Shown here one piece after another: positions 1 through 7,124 of a DNA stretch of 11,064 nt (the stretch's first letter is position 1; every line of letters begins with the position of its first letter). The stretch is from positions 1-11,064 of the forward strand of contig JAGXII010000016.1 of assembly GCA_024635735.1 (NCBI GenBank), in the 5' to 3' direction. The position numbers and the translations under genes were made by a program. The notes under the pieces are model-generated. The model was not told the DNA's origin, made no database searches, and worked only from the letters and a program-made list of their open reading frames with translations. The stretch is from Christiangramia sp. Lineage in GTDB: Bacteria > Bacteroidota > Bacteroidia > Flavobacteriales > Flavobacteriaceae.

Positions 1-1305
1 ACCCTCTACAAGAAATACTTCACATTTAGTAGGATCCTGCTCAGAACAGTCAGATAATTTCCCAGGCAACCCTCCTACACTCATGGCAGTTTTACGCTGA
101 ACCATTTCACGGGCTTTTTTCGCGGCATTTCTAGCCTGCGCAGCAATCATTACTTTTTGAACGATGATTTTAGCATCATTCGGGTTTTCTTCCAGATAGT
201 TTTCAAGCATTTCGGAAACCGCCTGAGAAACAGCAGAAGTTACTTCCCTGTTACCTAATTTAGTTTTCGTCTGACCTTCAAACTGAGGCTCAGCCACTTT
301 TACAGATATTATTGCAGTTAAGCCTTCACGGAAGTCATCTCCGGTAATTTCAAATTTCACCTTATCAAGGAGTCCGGATGCATCAGCATATTTTTTCAGT
401 GTGGTTGTTAAACCTCTTCTGAAACCTGAAAGATGCGTACCTCCTTCATGTGTATTAATGTTATTTACGTAAGAGTGAAGGTTTTCGTTGAACGATGTAT
501 TATAAACCATCGCAACCTCAACAGGAATCTCATTCTTTTCGCCTTCCATAGAAATCACATCTCCTATGATTGCCTCACGGTTACCATCCAGAAAACGGAT
601 AAATTCCTTAAGACCTTCATCTGAATAGAATCTTTCCTGAACAAACTCTCCGTTATCTTCTTTTCTTCTTCTATCGATAAGAATAATCTCAATACCCTTA
701 TTCAAGAAAGAAAGTTCACGCATTCTACTTGCAAGCGTATCATAACTATATTCCAGTGTTTGCTGAAATATACTTGGATCAGGCTTAAAGGTTACAACCG
801 TACCACTAAGATCGGTCTCTCCTACAGATTTTACGGGATATAAGGGTTTCCCCAGTTCATACTCCTGTTCCCATATTAAATTATCACGGTATACAGTAGC
901 TTTAAGATGAGAAGAAAGTGCGTTAACACAACTTACCCCAACACCATGCAGACCTCCTGAAACCTTATAAGAATCTTTATCAAACTTACCTCCTGCACCG
1001 ATTTTGGTCATTACCACCTGTAATGCAGAAACACCCTCTTTTTTATGAAGATCAACCGGTATCCCCCTACCGTTATCTTCGGTAGTAATGGAGTTGTCTT
1101 CATTAATAGTAACTTTTATTTTATCACAATGTCCGGCAAGAGCTTCATCTATAGAGTTATCAACAACTTCATAAACTAAATGATGTAGCCCGCGCACCCC
1201 GGTATCCCCAATATACATGGAAGGTCGCATACGAACATGCTCCATTCCCTCTAATGCCTGGATACTATCGGCTGAATATTTATGTTTCTTAGCTTCTTCG
1301 CTCAT
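1..1305 (-). CDS. gyrB: DNA gyrase subunit B, N-terminal part (cut by window edge)
   Basis: ATPase subunit of DNA gyrase, the type II topoisomerase that introduces negative supercoils in the cytoplasm. My reading of the minus strand from ATG 1303-1305 gives 435 codons without a stop. Visible in order: MRPSMYIGDTG (about 26-36), the GHKL ATP-binding residues E46 and N50 in YEVVDNSIDEA, D77 in EDNGRGIP, the GAGGKF loop (103-108), the lid GGLHGVGVSCVNALS (117-131), and R140, which matches the coumarin-contacting Arg136 of E. coli with a constant offset of four. The transducer domain follows. The frame leaves the window at ...VFLVEG, just before the expected DSAGG of the Toprim domain, so that domain and the C-terminus are outside. 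The start fits the family N-terminus and has a promoter motif 37 bases upstream. Identity is secure. Confidence 0.98.
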   Translation of the reverse strand, partial: MSEEAKKHKYSADSIQALEGMEHVRMRPSMYIGDTGVRGLHHLVYEVVDNSIDEALAGHCDKIKVTINEDNSITTEDNGRGIPVDLHKKEGVSALQVVMTKIGAGGKFDKDSYKVSGGLHGVGVSCVNALSSHLKATVYRDNLIWEQEYELGKPLYPVKSVGETDLSGTVVTFKPDPSIFQQTLEYSYDTLASRMRELSFLNKGIEIILIDRRRKEDNGEFVQERFYSDEGLKEFIRFLDGNREAIIGDVISMEGEKNEIPVEVAMVYNTSFNENLHSYVNNINTHEGGTHLSGFRRGLTTTLKKYADASGLLDKVKFEITGDDFREGLTAIISVKVAEPQFEGQTKTKLGNREVTSAVSQAVSEMLENYLEENPNDAKIIVQKVMIAAQARNAAKKAREMVQRKTAMSVGGLPGKLSDCSEQDPTKCEVFLVEG

Positions 1306-1342
1306 AATATGCTAATTAATTTCGTCTCTTTTGGATAACGAA

Positions 1343-1350
1343 CAAATATA
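1343..1350 (-). promoter_or_regulatory. Putative gyrB promoter, -7 element TATATTTG
   Basis: On the minus strand this octamer matches the Bacteroidota -7 consensus TAnnTTTG at every fixed position and ends 37 bases upstream of the gyrB ATG. A clear TTG/TTTG -33 element is not obvious at the usual 17-23 base spacing, where the best is a weak TGTTA. It lies between the asnB terminator and gyrB, as expected for an independent gyrB promoter. Confidence 0.55.
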
Positions 1351-1418
1351 ACAATTCGCATATTTTTAACAGGTTGAACCAAGCCTGTAAGCCCTGAAGT
1401 TATCAACAAATTATGTGG

Positions 1419-1459
1419 AAAAACCCGAAGCGTTTTGAGATTTCTCTCACACTTCGGGT
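1419..1459 (-). terminator. Intrinsic terminator of asnB
   Basis: Perfect 8-bp arms ACCCGAAG (1423-1430) and CTTCGGGT (1452-1459) enclose an inner stem TGAGA/TCTCA. Read on the minus strand, the hairpin is followed at once by five T (A at 1419-1423). It starts 24 bases after the asnB stop and precedes the gyrB promoter, separating the two genes. Confidence 0.8.
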
Positions 1460-1482
1460 AATATAAAATAAAGATGACCTAT

Positions 1483-3093
1483 TTAAGCTTTAAGAAGTTC
1501 TTTTTTAAGTCCGGGAGCCACATGAGTTTCATTGGCTCTTCCGCTTGGATCAAGATCTTTTTGCCATTTAGGGATCCATCTTTTTACAGTTTTTGCCGCT
1601 GCTTCCTGAGGGAAGTGCTTGTGAAATAATTCTCTGTAAAAATAAGCTTCTTTGGTCGCTGGTGTGTTTACGGGATACTTATCCTCTGCAGTAGCCATTT
1701 GAACATCGGTAACCTGCTTGGCTGCGTACTCAATAAGTTGATCTATCCAGTTATAACCAACGCCATCACTAAATTGTTCTTTTTGTCTCCATAGTACTTC
1801 TTCCGGAAGGAATGGACGCTCTGGCGTATCAAATGCCTTTCTAAGCACATATTTTTCCACTCCGTCATAGGTTACCGGCATTTTTGCTTCCGGAATCATC
1901 TCCATCGCTGTCTTTAAAAATGCTTTATCAAGAAACGGTACTCGGGCTTCTAAACCATGTGCCATAGTAGATTTGTCTGCTCTTAAACAATCGGCAGTCG
2001 CAAGACGTTGCACTCTTCTTATAGTTTCCTTCTGAAATTCTTCTGCAGAAGGCGCATTTTTGAAATAAAGGTAGCCTCCAAATATTTCATCGGAACCTTC
2101 TCCCGAAAGCACTACTTTAATCCCTTTTTCAGCAATAGCTTTGGAAAGGAAATACATTGGAGTACTTGCTCTTATAGAAGTAACATCATAAGTTTCCAGG
2201 TGCCAAACCAGCTGGCTAAGTATCTCGATTCCCTCCTCCACTGTAAAGTGAATTTCGTGGTGTTCGGTTCCCAGAAAATCGGCAACTTTTTTCGCGGCGA
2301 TAAGATCTGGAGCTTCCGGATCCAGCCCAATAGAAAACGAATGTAATTTTTGATCTGTTCCTTCCAGTAGTCTCGCCGCAATAGAAGATGTTAAAGAGGA
2401 ATCAAGACCTCCGCTTAACAAAACTCCCAGAGGCACATCTGCCATTAGACGTTTTCTCGTAGCTTCAATAAGACTATCTCTTAATTTTGTAAGATCTGCA
2501 GGTTGTACGGCTTTTTCAGAATCAAACCATTCTGGTTTATAATATCTTACAAATCCGGTGGTTGGTGTATAATAGTGTCCCGGAGGAAATGCTGCAAATT
2601 CAACACAATTATCAGCAAGTGCTTTCATTTCGCTTGCAAACCATAAAGCGCCGGATTCATCTGTTCCATAATAAAGTGGTTTCACTCCAATCGGGTCTCT
2701 TCCGGCAATAAAATCTTCTCCATCTACAACTACAAATGAAAAGACTCCATCAAGCATATCTACGAAATCGTAACCGAATTCTTCATATAAGTGTACGATT
2801 ACTTCAGAATCTCCTGTTGTTCTAAATGAATGAGCCTTAAGTTCATTATTTCTCAAAGTCATATGGTTATAAATTTCACCATTATGAATCATCCAGGCTG
2901 AATCGGTTCCCTGAATTGGTTGAATACCTGTTGTTAGGTCTACAATCGAAAGACGTTCGTGCGCAAGCACATATCCTTCTTCTGTAATTTTTAATCCGCT
3001 TTCATCGGGTCCCCTGTGAGACATTCTTTTAGAAAGGCTTCTTATTTTGGCCTTCTCAAGATCTTTTCCGATAACTGCTAAAATTCCACACAT
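1483..3093 (-). CDS. asnB: Asparagine synthetase B (glutamine-hydrolysing)
   Basis: Cytoplasmic enzyme making asparagine from aspartate, ATP and glutamine-derived ammonia. At 536 residues it is near the 554 of E. coli AsnB. The N-terminal class II glutaminase begins MCGILAVIG, with Cys2 as nucleophile once Met is removed. It also has R47 in HERLSIVDL, NGEIYNH (71-77) and D95 in TTGDSEV. The synthetase domain carries the PP-loop SGGLDSS (227-233) and SGEGSDEIFGGY (330-341), followed by GLEARVPFLDK (380-390). The start is fixed because the family protein begins with Met-Cys. The gene is followed by its own hairpin terminator and diverges from the DUF2911 gene across 258 bases. A weak promoter candidate lies just upstream. 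All catalytic residues I can check are present, so it should be active. Confidence 0.97.
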   Translation of the reverse strand: MCGILAVIGKDLEKAKIRSLSKRMSHRGPDESGLKITEEGYVLAHERLSIVDLTTGIQPIQGTDSAWMIHNGEIYNHMTLRNNELKAHSFRTTGDSEVIVHLYEEFGYDFVDMLDGVFSFVVVDGEDFIAGRDPIGVKPLYYGTDESGALWFASEMKALADNCVEFAAFPPGHYYTPTTGFVRYYKPEWFDSEKAVQPADLTKLRDSLIEATRKRLMADVPLGVLLSGGLDSSLTSSIAARLLEGTDQKLHSFSIGLDPEAPDLIAAKKVADFLGTEHHEIHFTVEEGIEILSQLVWHLETYDVTSIRASTPMYFLSKAIAEKGIKVVLSGEGSDEIFGGYLYFKNAPSAEEFQKETIRRVQRLATADCLRADKSTMAHGLEARVPFLDKAFLKTAMEMIPEAKMPVTYDGVEKYVLRKAFDTPERPFLPEEVLWRQKEQFSDGVGYNWIDQLIEYAAKQVTDVQMATAEDKYPVNTPATKEAYFYRELFHKHFPQEAAAKTVKRWIPKWQKDLDPSGRANETHVAPGLKKELLKA

Positions 3094-3118
3094 GACTTAT
3101 TGTTTTATTAATTCAATA

Positions 3119-3126
3119 CAAATATG
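3119..3126 (-). promoter_or_regulatory. Weak candidate -7 element for asnB (CATATTTG)
   Basis: Read on the minus strand, CATATTTG differs from TAnnTTTG at the first base and ends 25 bases before the asnB ATG. No good -33 TTG is seen at the right spacing. A second candidate, TACATTTA, lies further upstream near 3150-3160. Either or neither may be used. Confidence 0.3.
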
Positions 3127-3292
3127 CAGTATCGCTTACCTTTATAAAACTAAATGTACTTTAATGCTTATTTTTATATAGTATTTCGTTTAAAAAAAAT
3201 ATTTCTTAAAACGTAATGCCACTTTTTTTAACTTTAATTCTTTCATATGTAAAGACTTAAATTTTAACAGCACATAAATAGTTTTTTAACAA

Positions 3293-3320
3293 TTGTACTT
3301 CCTACCTTCCCTTATCTTTA
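3293..3320 (+). promoter_or_regulatory. Putative promoter of the DUF2911 gene
   Basis: TTG (3293-3295), a 17-base spacer, then TATCTTTA (3313-3320). This fits the flavobacterial pattern TTG-N17-23-TAnnTTTG with one mismatch at the last base. The -7 element ends 31 bases before the ATG, leaving a short A/T-rich leader. Confidence 0.5.
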
Positions 3321-3351
3321 ACTATTAATTAAAAATTTAAAAATCTTAACA

Positions 3352-3909
3352 ATGAAAAAACTACTTCTTGGAATATTTACACTTGTTTGTTTCACCACTA
3401 CATCTACTGTAACCGCACAGGATAAAGGAGAACCTGAATTTTCCAAAATAGATGCAAGTCCTATGGACCTGGTAATTTTCCGTAATAAAAATGAAACGCC
3501 TATCGCCAGAGTAATTTATAGCCGACCTCAAAAAAGAGATCTAGAGGTATTCGGGAAATTAGTCCCTTATGGAAAAGTATGGAGAACAGGAGCGAATGAA
3601 GCTACCGAACTTACTTTTTATAAGGACATGAAAGTCGCAGATGTAACCATAAAAGCAGGAACTTATACCTTATATACAATTCCCGGAGAGAAGGAATGGA
3701 CTGTTATCCTGAATAATAAAACAAATACCTGGGGAGCTTATGAATACACAGAGGAAGAGGATAAAGTAAGAATTAATGTACCGGTGAGACAGTCTTCAAC
3801 CACTATTGAAGCTTTATCCATGGCTTTTGAAGAAGCTAATGATGGCGCAAATTTGTTGATAGGCTGGGATGACCGTTATGTAAAAGTTCCCTTCAAAAAT
3901 GTGAAGTAA
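3352..3909 (+). CDS. Exported DUF2911 domain protein
   Basis: A 185-residue protein with a classical signal peptide: lysines at 2-3, a hydrophobic core to about residue 14, and likely cleavage at VTA|QD (after residue 22). There is no lipobox Cys, so a soluble periplasmic or secreted protein is expected. The mature part is a typical DUF2911 domain: YSRPQKRDLEVFG (56-68), PYGKVWRTGANEATELTF (72-89), AGTYTLYTIPGEKEWTVILN (102-121), WGAYEYTEEED (127-137) and a terminal GWDDRYVKVPF (171-181). The family is common in Bacteroidota; I know of no established function. It has its own promoter and terminator, so it is probably monocistronic, and its neighbours give no functional hint. The ATG start is supported by the signal peptide. 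Confidence 0.93.
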   Translation: MKKLLLGIFTLVCFTTTSTVTAQDKGEPEFSKIDASPMDLVIFRNKNETPIARVIYSRPQKRDLEVFGKLVPYGKVWRTGANEATELTFYKDMKVADVTIKAGTYTLYTIPGEKEWTVILNNKTNTWGAYEYTEEEDKVRINVPVRQSSTTIEALSMAFEEANDGANLLIGWDDRYVKVPFKNVK

Positions 3910-3935
3910 AATTTCTCTTGATAATAATAAATATC

Positions 3936-3961
3936 AAAGCCCTCTTTTGAGGGCTTTTTTT
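3936..3961 (+). terminator. Intrinsic terminator after the DUF2911 gene
   Basis: AAAGCCCTC (3936-3944), loop TTTT, GAGGGCTTT (3949-3957), running into seven T (3955-3961). It begins 26 bases after the DUF2911 stop. The last T residues overlap the stop codon of convergent queE. In the minus direction the hairpin has only three T after it, so it would be a weaker queE terminator. Confidence 0.9.
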
Positions 3962-4592
3962 ATGGGATATTTAGGTATTTATGCGTTTGTAAGGAAACTT
4001 TCCATTTGGGATTCTTCATTACGTAATCTACAATAAGCGGAATCATTTTTTCGCGATTGCTCCATTCCGGCTGAAGATAAAGAATACATTTCTCACTTAC
4101 CTTTGCCGCCTGTTCCTCTGCAAATATTAAGTCATGTTTATTAAACACGATCACTTTTAGTTCATTAGCCAGAGGATATATTTCAGGCCTTGGTAATTTT
4201 ATTTTTTTTGGAGAAAGGCAGATCCAATCCCAGGTTCCGGTAAGATCGTATGCTCCTGAAGTTTCAATATGAATGGTCCTTCCCTGATTTTTGAGGTTTT
4301 CGGTAAGAGCCGTCATATCCCAGGTAAGAGGCTCCCCTCCGGTAATCACCACGGTTTCACTAAACTTAACCGCATTTTCCACAATTTTACCAATATGTGT
4401 TGGCGGATGCAATTCGGCATCCCAGCTCTCCTTCACATCACACCAGTGGCAACCAACATCACAGCCACCTATTCTTATAAAATAAGCCGCGGTTCCCTTA
4501 TGGAATCCTTCTCCCTGAATGGTATAAAACTCTTCCATTAAGGGAAGCATTATTCCTCTATCCACCAGCTCTTTTGTCTCTTCTGAAATCAT
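3960..4592 (-). CDS. queE: 7-carboxy-7-deazaguanine synthase QueE (radical SAM)
   Basis: Radical S-adenosylmethionine enzyme converting 6-carboxytetrahydropterin to 7-carboxy-7-deazaguanine, on the path to preQ0 and queuosine in tRNA. From ATG 4590-4592 it is 210 residues, the usual QueE size. Visible: EEFYTIQGEGFHKGTAAYFIR near residues 20-40, the Fe-S cluster motif C44-x3-C48-x2-C51 in GGCDVGCHWCD, the SAM-binding TGGEP (84-88), HIETSG, and the conserved C-terminal QTHKYLNIP. A TTG three codons upstream (4601) could extend the frame, but it lies inside the likely -7 promoter element, so ATG 4592 is preferred. No queC, queD or queF is in the window, so the gene stands alone. It converges on the DUF2911 gene and diverges from dacB. 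Confidence 0.95.
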   Translation of the reverse strand: MISEETKELVDRGIMLPLMEEFYTIQGEGFHKGTAAYFIRIGGCDVGCHWCDVKESWDAELHPPTHIGKIVENAVKFSETVVITGGEPLTWDMTALTENLKNQGRTIHIETSGAYDLTGTWDWICLSPKKIKLPRPEIYPLANELKVIVFNKHDLIFAEEQAAKVSEKCILYLQPEWSNREKMIPLIVDYVMKNPKWKVSLQTHKYLNIP

Positions 4593-4598
4593 AGCGCG

Positions 4599-4606
4599 CA
4601 AAGATA
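4599..4606 (-). promoter_or_regulatory. Putative queE promoter, -7 element TATCTTTG
   Basis: Read on the minus strand, TATCTTTG is a full match to TAnnTTTG and ends only six bases before the queE ATG. Transcription starting a few bases downstream would leave almost no 5' leader. The -33 element is weak (TTTA about 18 bases upstream). Confidence 0.5.
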
Positions 4607-4665
4607 ACTATAATCTTTCAGGTTAAATAATCCTTAGCATTAAGATAGATAAAGACACTAGTCTC

Positions 4666-4697
4666 TTGGAGACAATTATTATTTACTGCTATATTTA
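4666..4697 (+). promoter_or_regulatory. Putative promoter of the dacB operon
   Basis: TTG (4666-4668), a 21-base spacer and TATATTTA (4690-4697), one mismatch from TAnnTTTG. The TTG is the centre of a perfect small palindrome, GTCTC-TTG-GAGAC (4661-4673), which could be an operator, though such short palindromes also arise by chance. The -7 element ends 19 bases before the chosen TTG start of dacB. Confidence 0.5.
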
Positions 4698-4716
4698 GTT
4701 CAAAATTTCAAATAAT

Positions 4717-6000
4717 TTGAAACTATCCTTTCTACCTAAAGCCTGTATGGTATGTACTATTGTCTTTTTACTGGGATCCTGCAGTCCTTCCCTGAAAAGC
4801 CATTTTAAAAAAAGTGAGGTATTTGAAAAGTCCTTTTCGGGATTTATGATTTACGATCCCAGCTCACACAAAACTTTATTTGAGCATAATCCTCATAAAT
4901 ATTTTACCCCGGCCTCCAACACCAAATTACTAACTTATTATGCCGGTCTGAAATTTTTAGGAGATTCCATTCCCGGCCTCTTATATACCGTCAAAGGTGA
5001 TACGCTTTTCTTTACATCTTCGGGAGATCCTTCTTTTCTGAATCCAAAATTTAAAAATACAACCACTTTTGATTTTTTAAAAGACTCCAAAAAAGAATTA
5101 ATTTACCTGAAATCTAACTGGCAGGATATGTCCTTCGGCTCTGGATGGGCATGGGATGATTACAATTATTCTTTCGCAGCAGAAAAATCGGCTTTTCCGG
5201 TTTACGGAAATCTGTTAGAGTTAGAATACTCTGGCGGTAAAAATATTAAAGTTAGTCCTTCTTTATTCCAGGACTCTATTTCTAAAACCGATATAGCTTC
5301 TTCAGCTAAAAGACTTCCGACTAAAAATCAGTTTACCTATTCAGATAATTCACAGCCTTTTGACAGAAAAATTCCTTTCCGGACTTCAGAAGAATTAAGC
5401 ATCGCTTTATTAAAGGACACACTAAAAAAGCCCATTTTCATTCAGAATAAAAAAATAAAAAAGTCTGAAGAACTAATAATGTACAGCATTCCTGCCGATT
5501 CTCTTTATAAAGAAATGCTACAAAGCAGTGACAATTTTATAGCTGAGCAGATCCTGTTGATGATCTCCCATAAAATATCTGACACCTTTAAAACTGAAAT
5601 CAGCGTAAATAACATTCAGAAAGAATATCTACAGGATCTTCCGGATCCGGTATTCTGGGTAGACGGATCAGGGATTTCAAGGTATAACCTTATCACTCCT
5701 GCTGATATTGTGGCTCTTCTAACAAAAATTAATTCTGAAGTTAGCAGGGAGAAATTAATGGAACTGCTTCCTGCCGGTGGCCAGACAGGAACTATAAAAA
5801 ATATGTTTAAGGAACAGAAAGCCTTTATTTTTGCTAAAACAGGTTCCTTGCGACACACGTACAACCTCAGCGGCTATCTTCTTACTAAAAAAGGGAGATG
5901 GCTTATCTTCAGTTTTATGAATATCAATTCTACTATGCCTTCCGAAGAATTAAAAAAGGAGATGGAAAACATGCTACTTGAAGTGAGAAATAAGTATTGA
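4717..6000 (+). CDS. dacB: D-alanyl-D-alanine carboxypeptidase, PBP4/DacB type (peptidase S13), lipoprotein
   Basis: Serine peptidase of family S13, which removes the terminal D-Ala of peptidoglycan pentapeptides or cuts D,D cross-links in the periplasm. It has 427 residues, slightly shorter than E. coli DacB. All three penicillin-binding motifs are present: S67-N-T-K70 in TPASNTKLL with Ser67 as nucleophile, S271-D-N273 in SSDNFIAEQ, and K374-T-G376 in FAKTGSLRH. The family signature DGSGISRYN (316-324) is also seen. The N-terminus has a signal peptide with lipobox L19-G-S-C22, predicting a membrane-anchored lipoprotein. The start is TTG 4717, because the first downstream ATG (codon 11) would remove the basic N-region of the signal. 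It is the first gene of a probable four-gene operon, 51 bases before the LD-carboxypeptidase, whose substrate would be its product. Confidence 0.94.
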   Translation: MKLSFLPKACMVCTIVFLLGSCSPSLKSHFKKSEVFEKSFSGFMIYDPSSHKTLFEHNPHKYFTPASNTKLLTYYAGLKFLGDSIPGLLYTVKGDTLFFTSSGDPSFLNPKFKNTTTFDFLKDSKKELIYLKSNWQDMSFGSGWAWDDYNYSFAAEKSAFPVYGNLLELEYSGGKNIKVSPSLFQDSISKTDIASSAKRLPTKNQFTYSDNSQPFDRKIPFRTSEELSIALLKDTLKKPIFIQNKKIKKSEELIMYSIPADSLYKEMLQSSDNFIAEQILLMISHKISDTFKTEISVNNIQKEYLQDLPDPVFWVDGSGISRYNLITPADIVALLTKINSEVSREKLMELLPAGGQTGTIKNMFKEQKAFIFAKTGSLRHTYNLSGYLLTKKGRWLIFSFMNINSTMPSEELKKEMENMLLEVRNKY

Positions 6001-6051
6001 AATTCCTAAACTGCCAAATATTCCCTAATTTCGGGTAAGCACAGATCAATT

Positions 6052-7113
6052 ATGAAAAGAAGAAATTTCGTTTTTCAATTAGGCGCGGCCGGTTTGGCTG
6101 TTCCATTCACTTCTTTGAGCAACACCTCAGGTAATTTGAGCCATCCGGCATTATCTAATAATATCATTAAACCTAAAGCTCTAAAAGAAGGTGACACTAT
6201 AGGAATTGTAAGCCCGGCAAGTGCCATTTTTGAATCTGAACCATATGAGATCGCAAAGGAATCTTTCGAGGCTATGGGTTTGAAAGTGGAATTTGGAAAA
6301 TACACTAAAAGCCGATATGGTCATCTCGCAGGCACCGATGAGGAGCGCGCAGAAGAACTAAATATGATGTTCCGGGATAAGGAAGTAAACGGAATTATTG
6401 CCCTTAGAGGCGGAGCAGGTTCTGCAAGACTTCTGGATAAACTGGATTATGAAGCCATCAAAAACAATCCAAAGATCTTCGTAGGTTATAGCGATATTAC
6501 CGCTTTACACCTTGCTATTTTCAATAAAACCGGACTGGTTACTTTTCACGGCCCGGTAGCGGTTTCAAGCTGGAATCCTTTTAGTTATGATTACTTCAGA
6601 AAATTAATCTTTGACGGAGAAGAAGTTACATATCAGAATCCAGACTCCAAAGGGAACGAACTCACCCAAACCACTAATAGAATCAGGACAATAAGACAGG
6701 GAACAGCAAACGGGCAGTTACTTGGTGGAAATTTATCTGTTCTTACTTCCATCATGGGCACCCCCTATTTTCCTGCGGACTGGAAAGAGAAAATCCTGTA
6801 TATCGAAGATATAGGAGAAAAAATTTATGCGGTAGACCGAATGATGTCCCAATTACAACTTGGTGGCGTTCTGGAACAAATTTCCGGGTTTGTTTTTGGG
6901 AAATGTAACGGTTGCGACCCAGGAGGAAGTGGTTATGGTTCTCTAACCATGGAAGAGGTTATAGATCATTATATAAAACCTCTTGAAATCCCTGCATTTT
7001 CCGGTGCTATGATAGGTCATATTGACGACAATATTACGCTCCCCAACGGTATTAAAGCTGAAATAAATGCCGATGCAGGAACCATCCAATTACTCGCTCC
7101 CGCGGTTATCTAA
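6052..7113 (+). CDS. Exported LD-carboxypeptidase (peptidase S66, LdcA/MccF family)
   Basis: Serine peptidase cutting L,D bonds; LdcA members remove D-Ala from peptidoglycan tetrapeptides, while MccF relatives cleave microcin C7. The protein is 353 residues, longer than the roughly 300 of cytoplasmic LdcA because of an N-terminal extension of about 40. That extension begins MKRRNFVFQLGAAGLAVPF, a twin-arginine-like signal. The catalytic domain shows GDTIGIVSPAS (47-57), LRGGAGSARLLD (118-129), the nucleophile S147 in GYSDIT, E252 in YIEDIGEKIYAVDRM, and H323 in GHIDDN, so the Ser-Glu-His triad is complete. The ATG start is supported by the signal. It sits between dacB and the HerA-like ATPase gene, 11 bases before the latter. 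LdcA-type wall trimming is favoured over MccF by the dacB neighbour, but substrate specificity cannot be read from sequence. Confidence 0.93.
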   Translation: MKRRNFVFQLGAAGLAVPFTSLSNTSGNLSHPALSNNIIKPKALKEGDTIGIVSPASAIFESEPYEIAKESFEAMGLKVEFGKYTKSRYGHLAGTDEERAEELNMMFRDKEVNGIIALRGGAGSARLLDKLDYEAIKNNPKIFVGYSDITALHLAIFNKTGLVTFHGPVAVSSWNPFSYDYFRKLIFDGEEVTYQNPDSKGNELTQTTNRIRTIRQGTANGQLLGGNLSVLTSIMGTPYFPADWKEKILYIEDIGEKIYAVDRMMSQLQLGGVLEQISGFVFGKCNGCDPGGSGYGSLTMEEVIDHYIKPLEIPAFSGAMIGHIDDNITLPNGIKAEINADAGTIQLLAPAVI

Positions 7114-7124
7114 TTAAGAGCTTT

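Noticed and set aside
433..624. Plus-strand open frame within gyrB
   Set aside because: It lies wholly opposite the well-supported gyrB coding sequence, and its protein is low-quality and unlike any family.
1306..1482. Possible chromosomal replication origin beside gyrB
   Set aside because: There are only two imperfect DnaA-like boxes, no dnaA or dnaN, and no unwinding element beyond general A/T richness.
4593..4601. TTG at 4601 as the start of queE (three extra residues)
   Set aside because: It overlaps the best TAnnTTTG promoter element, and the ATG at 4592 gives a normal-length QueE.
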